From: Alkalimonas amylolytica
GTDB lineage: Bacteria > Pseudomonadota > Gammaproteobacteria > Enterobacterales > Alteromonadaceae
NCBI RefSeq assembly: GCF_900107845.1
Contig: NZ_FNRM01000002.1
Location: 1-64,000, forward strand
Direction: 5' to 3'
Length of the DNA stretch: 64,000 nt
This document shows, in pieces, positions 1 through 7,829 of this stretch. The notes beneath the pieces were generated by a model that worked only from the letters and a program-made list of their open reading frames with translations, was not told the origin of the DNA and did not search any database. Position 1 is the stretch's first letter. Each line of letters opens with the position of its first letter. The position numbers and the translations under genes are program-made.

Positions 1-2932
1 CACTGGCATCGTATTGGTAGCTGTGGTCGTGGTAGCGGGTTAAGCGGTCTTGCTGCAGCTCAATGTCTTCACCAACCGGATTGCCAAAGCTATCCCATTG
101 GTGCGTTTCGTTCTGGCTTGTATCTTTGCTGTACTCTTTGGCAATGAGCTGGTCAATGGCGTTGTATTGGTAACGCGTATCACCTTCTTGACTATCTTGC
201 ACCTCGGTAAGCTGGTGCAGGCTGCTGTAGTGGTAATGGCGCTCACGGCTTGGTACCTGACCGCTCTGTTGCGCCTGAATCCCCTGCCAACGCTGCTCGG
301 TCAGTTGGCTAAAGGCATTAAAGGCCTGATGCTGTTGCAAACCACTGCTGTACTCGCGGTGAACTTCACGCCCGGCCGCATCAAAATTACGCCACAATAC
401 CGGTTGCTGATTGACAGCCAGCTGACTAAGCTGGCCACTGCTGTGATAGTGGTAATCCAGCCGGGTGCCATCGGGTAGAATGGTCTGGCTGCGCTTGCCA
501 GCACGATACAGATGCTGCAGCCGCCAGTCGCCCTGCCAGCTATCGGTTAACTGGCCGGCTTTATCGTAACCAAACCGCAGTTTACGCTGGGCATTATTGG
601 CCCGAAGTAAACGCCCTACTTTATCGTAATGAAAGTGGTTGCTATCAATCCGCTGCTGAGCCTGAGCTGTCTGCTCGATAATGCGACCGCGCAGATCGCG
701 TTTAACCCTGATAAAGCGTTCATTGCTGTCACGCAGGCTGCTTACCTTGCCATCGGCATCGTACTCAAACCATTGCTCGCGGCCATCAAAGCCCTGCAGG
801 CGCACTGGCCGCTCCTGACCATCGTATTCGAGTTGATAACGGGCACCATCGCTGCGCATGATGGCCGTTAAGTTACGCTCTTTGTCGTACTCATAGTTCA
901 GGCTGCTGCCATCCGCATGCCGAAGCTCGACCGGTTGACTTAACCCTTCATAACGCCATTCGGTACTTTGGCCAAGCACATTGGTGCTTTTGATCAAGCG
1001 CCCGGCTGCATCGTATTGATACTGTTGTAGCTCAGCCTGCTCTGGCGCATCCTTCGGGTACTGTTTTTGGCCGGTGAGCTGGCCATGCGTATCCCGGATG
1101 TACTCGGTAACCAAACCGGCAGCATCGATGCTGCCATTTAACCGGCCAAGCTGATCATAGCTGTAACGCGTTACCGACTCGCCCTGTTTGCGAGCCAGTA
1201 AATGACCTTCATCATCCCAGACAAATTGCTCGATACTTTGATCAGGTTGACGCAGCTCTATCAGTTGATCTTTTTCGTTGTAACGGTAACGGACTTCAGT
1301 GCCATCGGGGCGACGCTCCAAACGAAGCAACCCCGCAGCGGTGAACTCACGTTGCCAAACACCGCCTTCAGCATCAACGATGGCGGTACGTTGGCCCAAA
1401 GCATTGTATTCAAATCGGGTGGTGGCGCCATCGGCTGCAATAACTGCCGCCAATTGCCCCTGCCGGTTATAGCGGTAACTGGTTTCAGCACCACCTGGCG
1501 CTACTTCACTTTGTTTCTGACCGTGTAAGGTCCAGCGGTAGTGCCAGGTGGCGCCATCCGGTGCTACCTTTTTGATCAGGCGGTTCTGGGCGTTGTGCCA
1601 GTACTCCCAGCGCTGGCCGCGGCTATCGGTGCTGATGGCCAGGCGTTTATCGTCCAGGTACTCAAAGTGGTAATCGTAGTAGCCATCATCGCCCCAGTTC
1701 CGCAGGCAGCGGGCGGACGGTCCGCTTCTATCCCAAGAAAAATAATGCCGGAAACCACTGGCACGCTGACGCTCTATCAGCAAATGACCATCGTAACGGT
1801 AGAGCTCTTGTTGTTGCTGACGATTGATGGCAGATACCATGTCGCCGGCTTCATCGTACTGGTAGTGTGCCAGAGTCAACCCAAGCGCCTTTAAGCCTTC
1901 GGAGTTTTTTTCGACCGCTTCAATGCGCTCCAACTGGTGATGGGGCCCATAATAGAATTCAATACCTTTCTTATTGGTGTAGTCAATACGACTGAGTCGG
2001 CCCTGTTGATCGTAAAAACACTGCAGACTGTGCCCAAGGCTGTTCAGCACTTTATGCAACACCCAGCGGCCTGGCTTCCCTGCCAGAGGCGCAAACTCCC
2101 AATGTTGATCCAGCTGATAAAGAACCAAACTGCCTTTGTCTTTGTGGTGCAGCGTTAACGACTCCGTTAACTGATGGCAACTACTGCCTGCTTGGATATC
2201 GTCAAAATAAATATGCCTGCCTTCGTCATTGATAAGTATTAAAGACGTGGTGCCATCGTCATTTTTACTGCGTTCAATGGATTGGTGAAAAGGGGTGCGC
2301 CAGCCATAACCTAAACCAACGGCTTGATTGCTTTGACTGGATCGGTAGCAGCGTACCCAATGCAATGGCATAGGGCCATCCAGGATAAAGTCGGTCAGCT
2401 CCAGAATTTCTTCGCCATTACACATAGCAACCGGGTCGCCACAAGTGGCTTTGTCTTTATTCGGTAAATCAGGGCCGCCCATTGCATTGCTGCTTTGGCT
2501 TTCATTCAGCGTCGAAGTGGCTTCATTGGCTGTGGCCTGCCCACCCGATGAGGCTGTCTGCGGGGATGATTTTTTCGTGGTCGCAGCCGCTGAGCCTGCT
2601 GACATACTATTCACCAGTTCTGGGCGAGTAACGGCCGGTACTTCATAAGCATGCAGCTGTTTATCAACCAGAGCTTTGGCAATCGCTTCACGAATGATGT
2701 CAGCCCGACGGGCACTAATCGACAGTGGGCTGTGATGCCCCCCCAGCCAACTGTACAGCTCCACTAGCCCGCCTGACGTTGCCGCTTGCAACCTGAAGTT
2801 TTGCTTTAAATACTGCTGAGCCTCTGACACATTGTCAAAATGGATGGCTTTGCCTATGCCAGGGGCCGGAGTGGCGCAAACGACAATCTGGCTGCCATGG
2901 ATCCCTTTTAGTTTCAATTGTTTTTCTGACAT
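1..2932 (-). CDS. Rhs-family T6SS effector, N-terminal 977 residues (3' end outside window)
   Basis: The frame is open without a stop or frameshift from the ATG at 2932 to the left edge, so the gene is partial at its C-terminus. Residues 1-100 form an unrecognised N-terminal domain. Residues 101-160 are a Ser/Ala/Thr-rich linker. From about 164 comes the classical Rhs entry motif CGDPVAMCNGEEI, then LHWVRCYRSS, followed by many YD repeats of the type YDxxGRL and RYxYNxxGQL. Rhs proteins build a hollow shell around a C-terminal toxin, and that toxin and its immunity gene would lie left of position 1. The gene follows the ketosynthase-like gene by 18 bases and closes the vgrG-PAAR cassette. No PAAR motif is seen in the N-terminus, so it probably relies on the separate PAAR protein. 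AAGGA lies 12 bases before the start. Family assignment is firm; toxin activity cannot be stated. Confidence 0.93.
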   Translation of the reverse strand, partial: MSEKQLKLKGIHGSQIVVCATPAPGIGKAIHFDNVSEAQQYLKQNFRLQAATSGGLVELYSWLGGHHSPLSISARRADIIREAIAKALVDKQLHAYEVPAVTRPELVNSMSAGSAAATTKKSSPQTASSGGQATANEATSTLNESQSSNAMGGPDLPNKDKATCGDPVAMCNGEEILELTDFILDGPMPLHWVRCYRSSQSNQAVGLGYGWRTPFHQSIERSKNDDGTTSLILINDEGRHIYFDDIQAGSSCHQLTESLTLHHKDKGSLVLYQLDQHWEFAPLAGKPGRWVLHKVLNSLGHSLQCFYDQQGRLSRIDYTNKKGIEFYYGPHHQLERIEAVEKNSEGLKALGLTLAHYQYDEAGDMVSAINRQQQQELYRYDGHLLIERQRASGFRHYFSWDRSGPSARCLRNWGDDGYYDYHFEYLDDKRLAISTDSRGQRWEYWHNAQNRLIKKVAPDGATWHYRWTLHGQKQSEVAPGGAETSYRYNRQGQLAAVIAADGATTRFEYNALGQRTAIVDAEGGVWQREFTAAGLLRLERRPDGTEVRYRYNEKDQLIELRQPDQSIEQFVWDDEGHLLARKQGESVTRYSYDQLGRLNGSIDAAGLVTEYIRDTHGQLTGQKQYPKDAPEQAELQQYQYDAAGRLIKSTNVLGQSTEWRYEGLSQPVELRHADGSSLNYEYDKERNLTAIMRSDGARYQLEYDGQERPVRLQGFDGREQWFEYDADGKVSSLRDSNERFIRVKRDLRGRIIEQTAQAQQRIDSNHFHYDKVGRLLRANNAQRKLRFGYDKAGQLTDSWQGDWRLQHLYRAGKRSQTILPDGTRLDYHYHSSGQLSQLAVNQQPVLWRNFDAAGREVHREYSSGLQQHQAFNAFSQLTEQRWQGIQAQQSGQVPSRERHYHYSSLHQLTEVQDSQEGDTRYQYNAIDQLIAKEYSKDTSQNETHQWDSFGNPVGEDIELQQDRLTRYHDHSYQYDAS

Positions 2933-2950
2933 GAAGGTAAGCGTCCTTTG

Positions 2951-3919
2951 CTAAATAATCGCGGCTGGATGCCAATAAAATACAGCCGCTGAACGAAAGC
3001 CCAGCTGGCCTTGCTCTGACTGGAGGCTTAAAGCAGTATTCACCTGACTTTGTTGTGCCAGATAAAGATGAAGCAAGCGATACAGCCCGCCACAACTACC
3101 AAGCTCACCCGTCTGGTAAGCTAAAAATTCATAACTGGTTTCTTCGGTAAGCCATGGGTGAAGCTTGCCACAGGCGGATAACCAGGCCTCTGCTACAGCA
3201 GCGTTGCCATTGTCAGGTCGGTACACTGTAGTTAATGGCCTCTTCAACTGCTTGGCTATTTGCGTAAAAAGGGCCTGCATCCCTTCATCGTTTTGTGCTT
3301 GTTGAGACGTTAACTCAGTTTCATTAAAGCAATAATGCAAACCAGAGCTATCTGCCGACCACTGAGCAGCGATAGCCCCTTCACTGAGTGAAACTGGCAA
3401 ACAGCCATTGGGTTGAGCCGCTAATTGCTCATGCCATAGTCTGAATTGTTGCAGTGGACTATCAATGGCAATCATCCAAGGTGTCAGAGTATGATCGTGC
3501 TGCCAGTCCTGTTGTATTGTTTTCAGTGCCATTAATGCTGAGCAGGCACCGTAAGGGAAAATCCTGCTGTGCTTGTGCGTGAGCAATTCCGGATACTGTT
3601 GCCGAATTAAACGGGTGAAAGCGGCCAGCTGATCGGCATCTCCCATGCTCTCAGGCAACAACAGATACACTGGCTGAGTACTCAGGGGCTGTGGTAATTT
3701 TGCCAGCAAAAAAGACAGTAAACGAAATAGCTGAACGGCCATCGAATCGCTTTGATCAATGAGCGGATCCAGCCCGACCGACCAGCTCTCTCCACTCAGC
3801 CACTGCTGAGGTGGTAGCCTCAGATCAGACAACACCATAGCACTATCAGTATCGGGGGCTTTGCCGAGCACGGCACCATAGTCTTTCAAACGAAAGCCGT
3901 GTGCCATGCCCCACCCCAT
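2951..3919 (-). CDS. Degenerate beta-ketoacyl-synthase-like (thiolase-fold) T6SS accessory protein
   Basis: Encodes about 322 residues. The N-terminus (MGWGMAHGF) resembles the first strand and turn of ketosynthases. A ketosynthase-like nucleophile elbow, YGACSALMAL, puts a Cys near residue 126. Where active enzymes have the two catalytic histidines (HGTGT and NIGH), this protein has DNGNAAVAEAW and TGELGSCGGL, so the triad is lost and fatty-acid condensation is unlikely. It lies between a TIGR02270-like gene and rhs in a vgrG cassette. From memory, ketosynthase-like proteins recur beside TIGR02270 and PAAR genes, so a structural or effector-loading role is inferred. The frame stays open to a GTG at 3994, but that start would overlap the upstream gene by 109 bases. 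ATG 3919 is chosen, with ATG 3907 equally possible. Fold assignment is moderate, function unknown. Confidence 0.6.
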   Translation of the reverse strand: MGWGMAHGFRLKDYGAVLGKAPDTDSAMVLSDLRLPPQQWLSGESWSVGLDPLIDQSDSMAVQLFRLLSFLLAKLPQPLSTQPVYLLLPESMGDADQLAAFTRLIRQQYPELLTHKHSRIFPYGACSALMALKTIQQDWQHDHTLTPWMIAIDSPLQQFRLWHEQLAAQPNGCLPVSLSEGAIAAQWSADSSGLHYCFNETELTSQQAQNDEGMQALFTQIAKQLKRPLTTVYRPDNGNAAVAEAWLSACGKLHPWLTEETSYEFLAYQTGELGSCGGLYRLLHLYLAQQSQVNTALSLQSEQGQLGFRSAAVFYWHPAAII

Positions 3920-4872
3920 AAAGCTGAACCATTCACTACTGGAACCGTTGACCACTGCAAAGCTGCTTTGATGGCGGCCAGTTGCCGTTGCCACTGATTT
4001 CCCCGCTGCCAGAGCTGCTCCAGCTGTGATGCTTCAGCATGTTTCTGAGCAAAAACGGCCCCTGATTGTAAAAAGGCCTGCTGTAAATAGGCAGGATCGG
4101 ATGCCGTCAAACCATCGGCGATAACCGCATCGGCTGCAAGCACACCCAATAGAATGCTTAAGCTATCGGCTGCAGCCTCGGACCAGGTAGCATCGGATGC
4201 AAGCTCAACCAATACAGGCAAATACTTGAACTGGCCGCTTAATGCCATCGCCAGCATGGTCATACCATGATCGTGTTGCTTCGAGAGCACATTAATAATG
4301 GTTAGTTTTTGTTGTGGGCTCGCATGCATCATTAGAATACTTAGTTGAGAAAAACTATCACTTCGTTGCGAGCAGAGCTGCTCAACAAAAACCTGCCAGT
4401 CTGTGATCTGCTGCAATGCATGCTGTGGCCGATAAGCGGTCATAAAATGAATAGGCGCCTGCGTCAGCGGCAGCTGTTCTATAATTGGCTGAAAATGTTC
4501 CGGACAATGCAGGACCAGCGACCAGCCTCCGGCATTGGCCGGCTCTTGTTGCAATAATTGCTGGATCGCCGGTGTCATTGGGAACTGCTGAATGTATGCT
4601 TTTAATTGCCACAAATAGGCACGAAAGCAAGCAGATAATTCAGCTTGGAGCAACGCAGTTAAGTGCTCACCAGGTTGCAGCAGCCAGTGCAGCCAGGGAG
4701 TTTCTGCGTACTCGATGACACTCTGACCTTGTTGCAGGATCCGTAAATGTGAGACCAGCCGCTGATCCTGCTGGCGCAATTGCTGCAAGCCAACGTAGCG
4801 GCTACGACTCATCTGCTCTCGTTGCAACAACAGCAGATTGGCTTGGTCTGGTAATGATGTCGTAGTCAACAT
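3886..4872 (-). CDS. TIGR02270-like HEAT-repeat T6SS-associated protein
   Basis: Encodes 328 residues without signal peptide or membrane segment. The N-terminal pattern LLLQREQMSRSRYVGLQQL followed by DQRLVSHLRIL matches the remembered TIGR02270 signature (aromatic/Leu-rich helix, then a LDERLxAHLDGL-like motif). The remainder is helical and Leu/Gln/Ala-rich, with HEAT-like units around residues 190-290 (QQKLTIINVLSKQ, MTMLAMALSG, YLPVLVELASD). Members of this family sit next to PAAR and VgrG genes, and an adaptor role in loading the effector is inferred, not shown. It starts 9 bases after the PAAR stop with a weak ribosome site (GTAAG) and overlaps the ketosynthase-like gene by about 34 bases, which suggests coupled translation. 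It is shorter than typical members as I remember them (about 400 residues). Confidence 0.6.
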   Translation of the reverse strand: MLTTTSLPDQANLLLLQREQMSRSRYVGLQQLRQQDQRLVSHLRILQQGQSVIEYAETPWLHWLLQPGEHLTALLQAELSACFRAYLWQLKAYIQQFPMTPAIQQLLQQEPANAGGWSLVLHCPEHFQPIIEQLPLTQAPIHFMTAYRPQHALQQITDWQVFVEQLCSQRSDSFSQLSILMMHASPQQKLTIINVLSKQHDHGMTMLAMALSGQFKYLPVLVELASDATWSEAAADSLSILLGVLAADAVIADGLTASDPAYLQQAFLQSGAVFAQKHAEASQLEQLWQRGNQWQRQLAAIKAALQWSTVPVVNGSALWGGAWHTAFV

Positions 4873-4881
4873 AGCTTACGG

Positions 4882-5172
4882 CTAACCACCAATCAGAACC
4901 GTAGGGTTACCAGCAATAATTTTTCCACCATGCTGGGTAGAGTCTCCCAACCTGGCTGCTGGTTTGCCATTAATCAACACCGAAGACGAGCCTTGTGAGA
5001 TAGTGTCTGGCGGCCCAACACAGACTAATTTGTCACCAACCCGGGCAGCCGGAATATTGCCAAAAAAAACATTAGGCGAGCCCTGCACTACCGGGCCGCC
5101 AACATGAGGTACTTTTGAAGTAACTTTCGGACATAAATGCATAGAACCAATGACAGCTGCAGGTTTTGACAT
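4882..5172 (-). CDS. PAAR-domain spike-tip protein
   Basis: A 96-residue stand-alone PAAR protein. Typical features are MSKPAAVIGSMHLCP, the VGGPVVQGSPNVFFGNIPAARVGDK repeat region, and a second PAAR-type repeat, VLINGKPAARLGDSTQHGG, ending in GNPTVLIGG. PAAR proteins form a sharp cone on the VgrG trimer and bind a metal ion through His/Cys ligands. His15, Cys17 and the later Cys and His residues are candidates. The ATG at 5172 is chosen over an upstream GTG-type start at 5229 because a perfect AGGAGG lies 7 bases before it and the family begins there. It follows vgrG by 34 bases. No effector domain is fused, so cargo must be carried by the downstream Rhs protein. Confidence 0.92.
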   Translation of the reverse strand: MSKPAAVIGSMHLCPKVTSKVPHVGGPVVQGSPNVFFGNIPAARVGDKLVCVGPPDTISQGSSSVLINGKPAARLGDSTQHGGKIIAGNPTVLIGG

Positions 5173-5206
5173 GTTCAGCCTCCTGGCATGAAGTAGCAAG
5201 TGCAAA

Positions 5207-7045
5207 TCAGTTAAGACCGATCTTGGCACCTTTTATGCTGATGTTGACCCCTTTGATATCAATACTTCCATCACTTTTCAGTGTGATGGAAGCTGCACCG
5301 GTCTTTAAAGTAATGCTATTGCCGGCATTGATGAGCAGCGCCTTGCCAACATCCAGTGTATCGGATTGACCAACTTTACTGACCCGCTCTTTCTTCACGT
5401 CAAGATTGTCGTTTGCTTTAACAAGGGTAGTACGGTCATTATCAATGGTGTCATGTTGATCGTTCTCGACGTGCAAAGTGAAATCGTGCTCAACCTGCAT
5501 GCTCATGTCTTTTTCTGCATGCATGTAAAACAGCTCTTCGCCCTTTTTGTCTTCAAACCGAATTTCGTTAAAGTTGTCTGCCCCCCCTTTCTTGCTGGAG
5601 CGACTTTTTATACCACTTTGGGTTTTATCATCCGGCAAATTGTAAGGTGGCATGTGATCGGAGTTGTAGACAGCCCCGGTGATAATAGGCTGATCGGGAT
5701 CACCGTTAATAAACTCGACCAATACTTCCTGATCACGCCGGGGAAAGAAAAATGCTCCCCAATTCTTGCCAGCCCAATGCTGACTTACCCGAATGGCGCA
5801 TGAGCTTTCGTGATCTGTAATGTCACTGCGATCCCAGTGAAATTTGACGGTGACGCGCCCTAACTCATCGACAGAGATTTCTTCATCGCCTTTGCAGGTT
5901 ACCGTGGCTGTCTGTACGCCGGTAATAAGTGGCTTGTAGGCTGATGCATAAGGGCGGTAGACAACTTTTTTAGGGACACATTTAAAACTGTTGTGAATAC
6001 TGCACTGGCCAGCCTGGGCTGCTCCAGACTGATTACTCACAGCAGCAATCAATTCAACGTCGGTGATAACATAGTGTTTCCCCACCTCAGCGTCATCTTC
6101 ATGCTCACTGATGGTAAAGGTTTTAGCTGCTGCAAAGTCACGGCAATTGCTGGTTCCGGCACGAACCTCCATATCTTTTTGCAGGCTCTCAAGGCGGATG
6201 CTGGCAATAGCCTGGGCCCTATCAAGCGACTCGGCTTCTGCGCCGTAAGAGAAAATTTCATAATTTGCATGTCCGGGTACCAGATTGCCATGCTGGTACT
6301 GACCAGTAGGCAAAGCTTTAGGCTTTTGCAGGTCATAGTGCCGTTGAATATATTGTCCGGGTACCATGGTTAATTGATTTTGCCAACTTACGATATGATC
6401 GTCGGCCAGAGAGCCGGTATGAAACTTGACGCTGGCATTTTTGGGGCAAGGCTTGTACGCCGATGCTTTATCGGCAAGCACCATGGTATGGCTACTATCT
6501 GTATGCTCAAAGAAGTAGAACAAACCTTCTTCTTCCATTAAGCGCAGTACGAAGTTTAAATCCGACTCCTGATACTGCACTTTAAAATCGTAATCCGGGT
6601 AACTCGATGTATGGGTGGTGGTATCTACATTCACCCCATGTTCTGCCGCCAGTAGCTCAATAATCCGCAGTACATTCTTTTCACGGAAGATACGGCTGTT
6701 GACCCGGTGCTGCATAAACCAGCTGGCGGGTACTATGGTAAGTCGATAATCCCGATAATCATTGCCGGTTGCATCTTTATTAACCCGAAGCCCAAGAGCA
6801 TGCAAATCCGCAACTTTACCGTGAATATACCGCTGCTGATGAGAGCCAAGCTCCAGACGGATAGTCACCTCTTTGCCAATTAAGTCGGCTGCAGCAATGG
6901 TCTGACCGTTGGTGTAAACATCGGATGTGACGACAAACTGTTTTGAAATTCCTTCTTTTAAAGAGAAACGCGTCAGATAGAGCGCATCTTTACCGAGAGG
7001 AGTCATAATTTCAATGCTGTTTTCTTCTTGGGTCGCTTTTTGCAT
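5207..7045 (-). CDS. vgrG: VgrG / TssI spike protein
   Basis: Encodes 612 residues, the usual length of a VgrG without an extra effector domain. The N-terminal gp27-like part includes the conserved YQESDLNFVLRLMEEEGLFYFFEH around residues 155-180. The OB-fold and needle part carries VKFHWDR, the hallmark QHWAGKNWGAFFFPRRDQEV and FINGDPDQPIITGAVYN. The C-terminus ends in short beta-helix repeats (ITLKTGAASITLKSDGSIDI). It forms the trimeric spike that caps the Hcp tube and is shot into target cells. GAGG lies 7 bases before the ATG. A hairpin separates it from hcp, so it is probably transcribed from the hcp promoter at lower level. It heads the PAAR, TIGR02270, ketosynthase-like and rhs cassette, which is the likely set of partners for this spike. 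Confidence 0.97.
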   Translation of the reverse strand: MQKATQEENSIEIMTPLGKDALYLTRFSLKEGISKQFVVTSDVYTNGQTIAAADLIGKEVTIRLELGSHQQRYIHGKVADLHALGLRVNKDATGNDYRDYRLTIVPASWFMQHRVNSRIFREKNVLRIIELLAAEHGVNVDTTTHTSSYPDYDFKVQYQESDLNFVLRLMEEEGLFYFFEHTDSSHTMVLADKASAYKPCPKNASVKFHTGSLADDHIVSWQNQLTMVPGQYIQRHYDLQKPKALPTGQYQHGNLVPGHANYEIFSYGAEAESLDRAQAIASIRLESLQKDMEVRAGTSNCRDFAAAKTFTISEHEDDAEVGKHYVITDVELIAAVSNQSGAAQAGQCSIHNSFKCVPKKVVYRPYASAYKPLITGVQTATVTCKGDEEISVDELGRVTVKFHWDRSDITDHESSCAIRVSQHWAGKNWGAFFFPRRDQEVLVEFINGDPDQPIITGAVYNSDHMPPYNLPDDKTQSGIKSRSSKKGGADNFNEIRFEDKKGEELFYMHAEKDMSMQVEHDFTLHVENDQHDTIDNDRTTLVKANDNLDVKKERVSKVGQSDTLDVGKALLINAGNSITLKTGAASITLKSDGSIDIKGVNISIKGAKIGLN

Positions 7046-7081
7046 CCGTTCGCCTCAACTCTGCCTAGCGGGGTGTACAGA

Positions 7082-7111
7082 AAGCCCTGTCACCAAAAAG
7101 TGGCAGGGCTT
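7082..7111 (-). terminator. Intercistronic hairpin behind hcp
   Basis: Inverted repeat with 12-base arms (AAGCCCTGTCAC and GTGGCAGGGCTT, one G-U pair) and a 6-base loop, CAAAAA. It begins 8 bases after the hcp stop and 36 bases before vgrG. In the direction of transcription it is followed only by TTTCTG rather than a long U run. It is better read as a partial terminator or mRNA-stabilising stem, so that hcp is made in excess over vgrG. Confidence 0.65.
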
Positions 7112-7119
7112 ACAACTAC

Positions 7120-7599
7120 TTACAGCTTTTTACCTTTAGCACCACTGTAACCATAAACCAGAGGTGCAGTGATGTTGTTCTTATCATCAGAAGGTTTAAC
7201 TGTCATCATCAGCTCGGTGTAGCTAATAACGATAGTTTCGATAGGACGATCGCCTGAGACAGACATCTGATAGCTACTGATCATTGCATCGGTCAGCTCT
7301 ATCTTCATGATCTCTTCGATTTCATCGCCTTGTTTGGTGATGTGGAATACTGCTTTTTCACCTTTACCGATGGTTGCTTCCTTAAACAGATCCGGTGAAG
7401 CTGAGTCTTGCAGCTTGGTAATCACGATATCGTTCAGACGCGTAGAACTCGCTTCACGATCCATAGAAGTACCAGTGTAAGAACTGACTTCACGGTGCGC
7501 ACCCCACTCCATGCTTAAGACTGTAATCATGTCTTTGAAAGCTTCGGCAGTCGCTTCACCTTTGATGCCTGCGTACTGCAGATACGTATTCGCTTGCAT
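7120..7599 (-). CDS. hcp: Hcp / TssD tube protein
   Basis: Encodes 159 residues, normal for Hcp. It starts MQANTYLQYAGIKGEAT and contains the family pattern around residues 25-60 (ITVLSMEWGAHREVSSYTG, DREASSTRLNDIVITKLQD) and LTDAMISSYQMSVSGDRPIETIVISYTELM near 110-135. Hexameric rings of Hcp stack to form the inner tube inside the TssBC sheath and are exported. The start at 7599 is preferred to the upstream ATG at 7617 because AAGGAG lies 6 bases before it. The gene has its own promoter in the AT-rich gap behind clpV and a hairpin directly after its stop, both consistent with high expression. Confidence 0.97.
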   Translation of the reverse strand: MQANTYLQYAGIKGEATAEAFKDMITVLSMEWGAHREVSSYTGTSMDREASSTRLNDIVITKLQDSASPDLFKEATIGKGEKAVFHITKQGDEIEEIMKIELTDAMISSYQMSVSGDRPIETIVISYTELMMTVKPSDDKNNITAPLVYGYSGAKGKKL

Positions 7600-7749
7600 G
7601 CTATGCTCCTTATGCATATTAAGAAATAGTCCAACAGGACCTGGTTTTATAGCCGTTTAAAGCAGTGTCTCAGGTGAATGAAGGCTCTGCATCCATCGAA
7701 ACATAAATCAACCGTACATTAACCTAACAAACCACTTTAAACCACTATC

Positions 7750-7778
7750 ATTATAAATTTATAAACTTAATGACTCAA
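7750..7778 (-). promoter_or_regulatory. Predicted sigma-70 promoter of hcp-vgrG
   Basis: On the minus strand TTGAGT is followed after exactly 17 bases by a perfect TATAAT. It lies in the AT-rich 230-base gap between clpV and hcp. The predicted transcript starts near 7743 and leaves a leader of about 145 bases before the hcp ATG. The box match is seen in the sequence; activity is inferred. Confidence 0.5.
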
Positions 7779-7829
7779 TGCTTTAAATATATATTTTATA
7801 AATTTATTACTTGTTAATTTAGGTTATTG

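Noticed and set aside
50-2648. Several plus-strand open frames antisense to rhs
   Set aside because: Each lies wholly inside the continuous 977-codon Rhs frame, lacks ribosome sites and recognisable domains; the YD-repeat coding strand explains them.
1-2932. Suspected pseudogene or frameshift in rhs, since no complete frame is bounded here
   Set aside because: Codon-by-codon reading from 2932 shows one open frame to the edge; only the stop codon is missing because the window ends.
3920-3994. Longer N-terminus of the ketosynthase-like protein from GTG 3994
   Set aside because: It would overlap the TIGR02270-like gene by 109 bases; ATG 3919 or 3907 is more likely, though the first strand of the fold would then begin close to the start.
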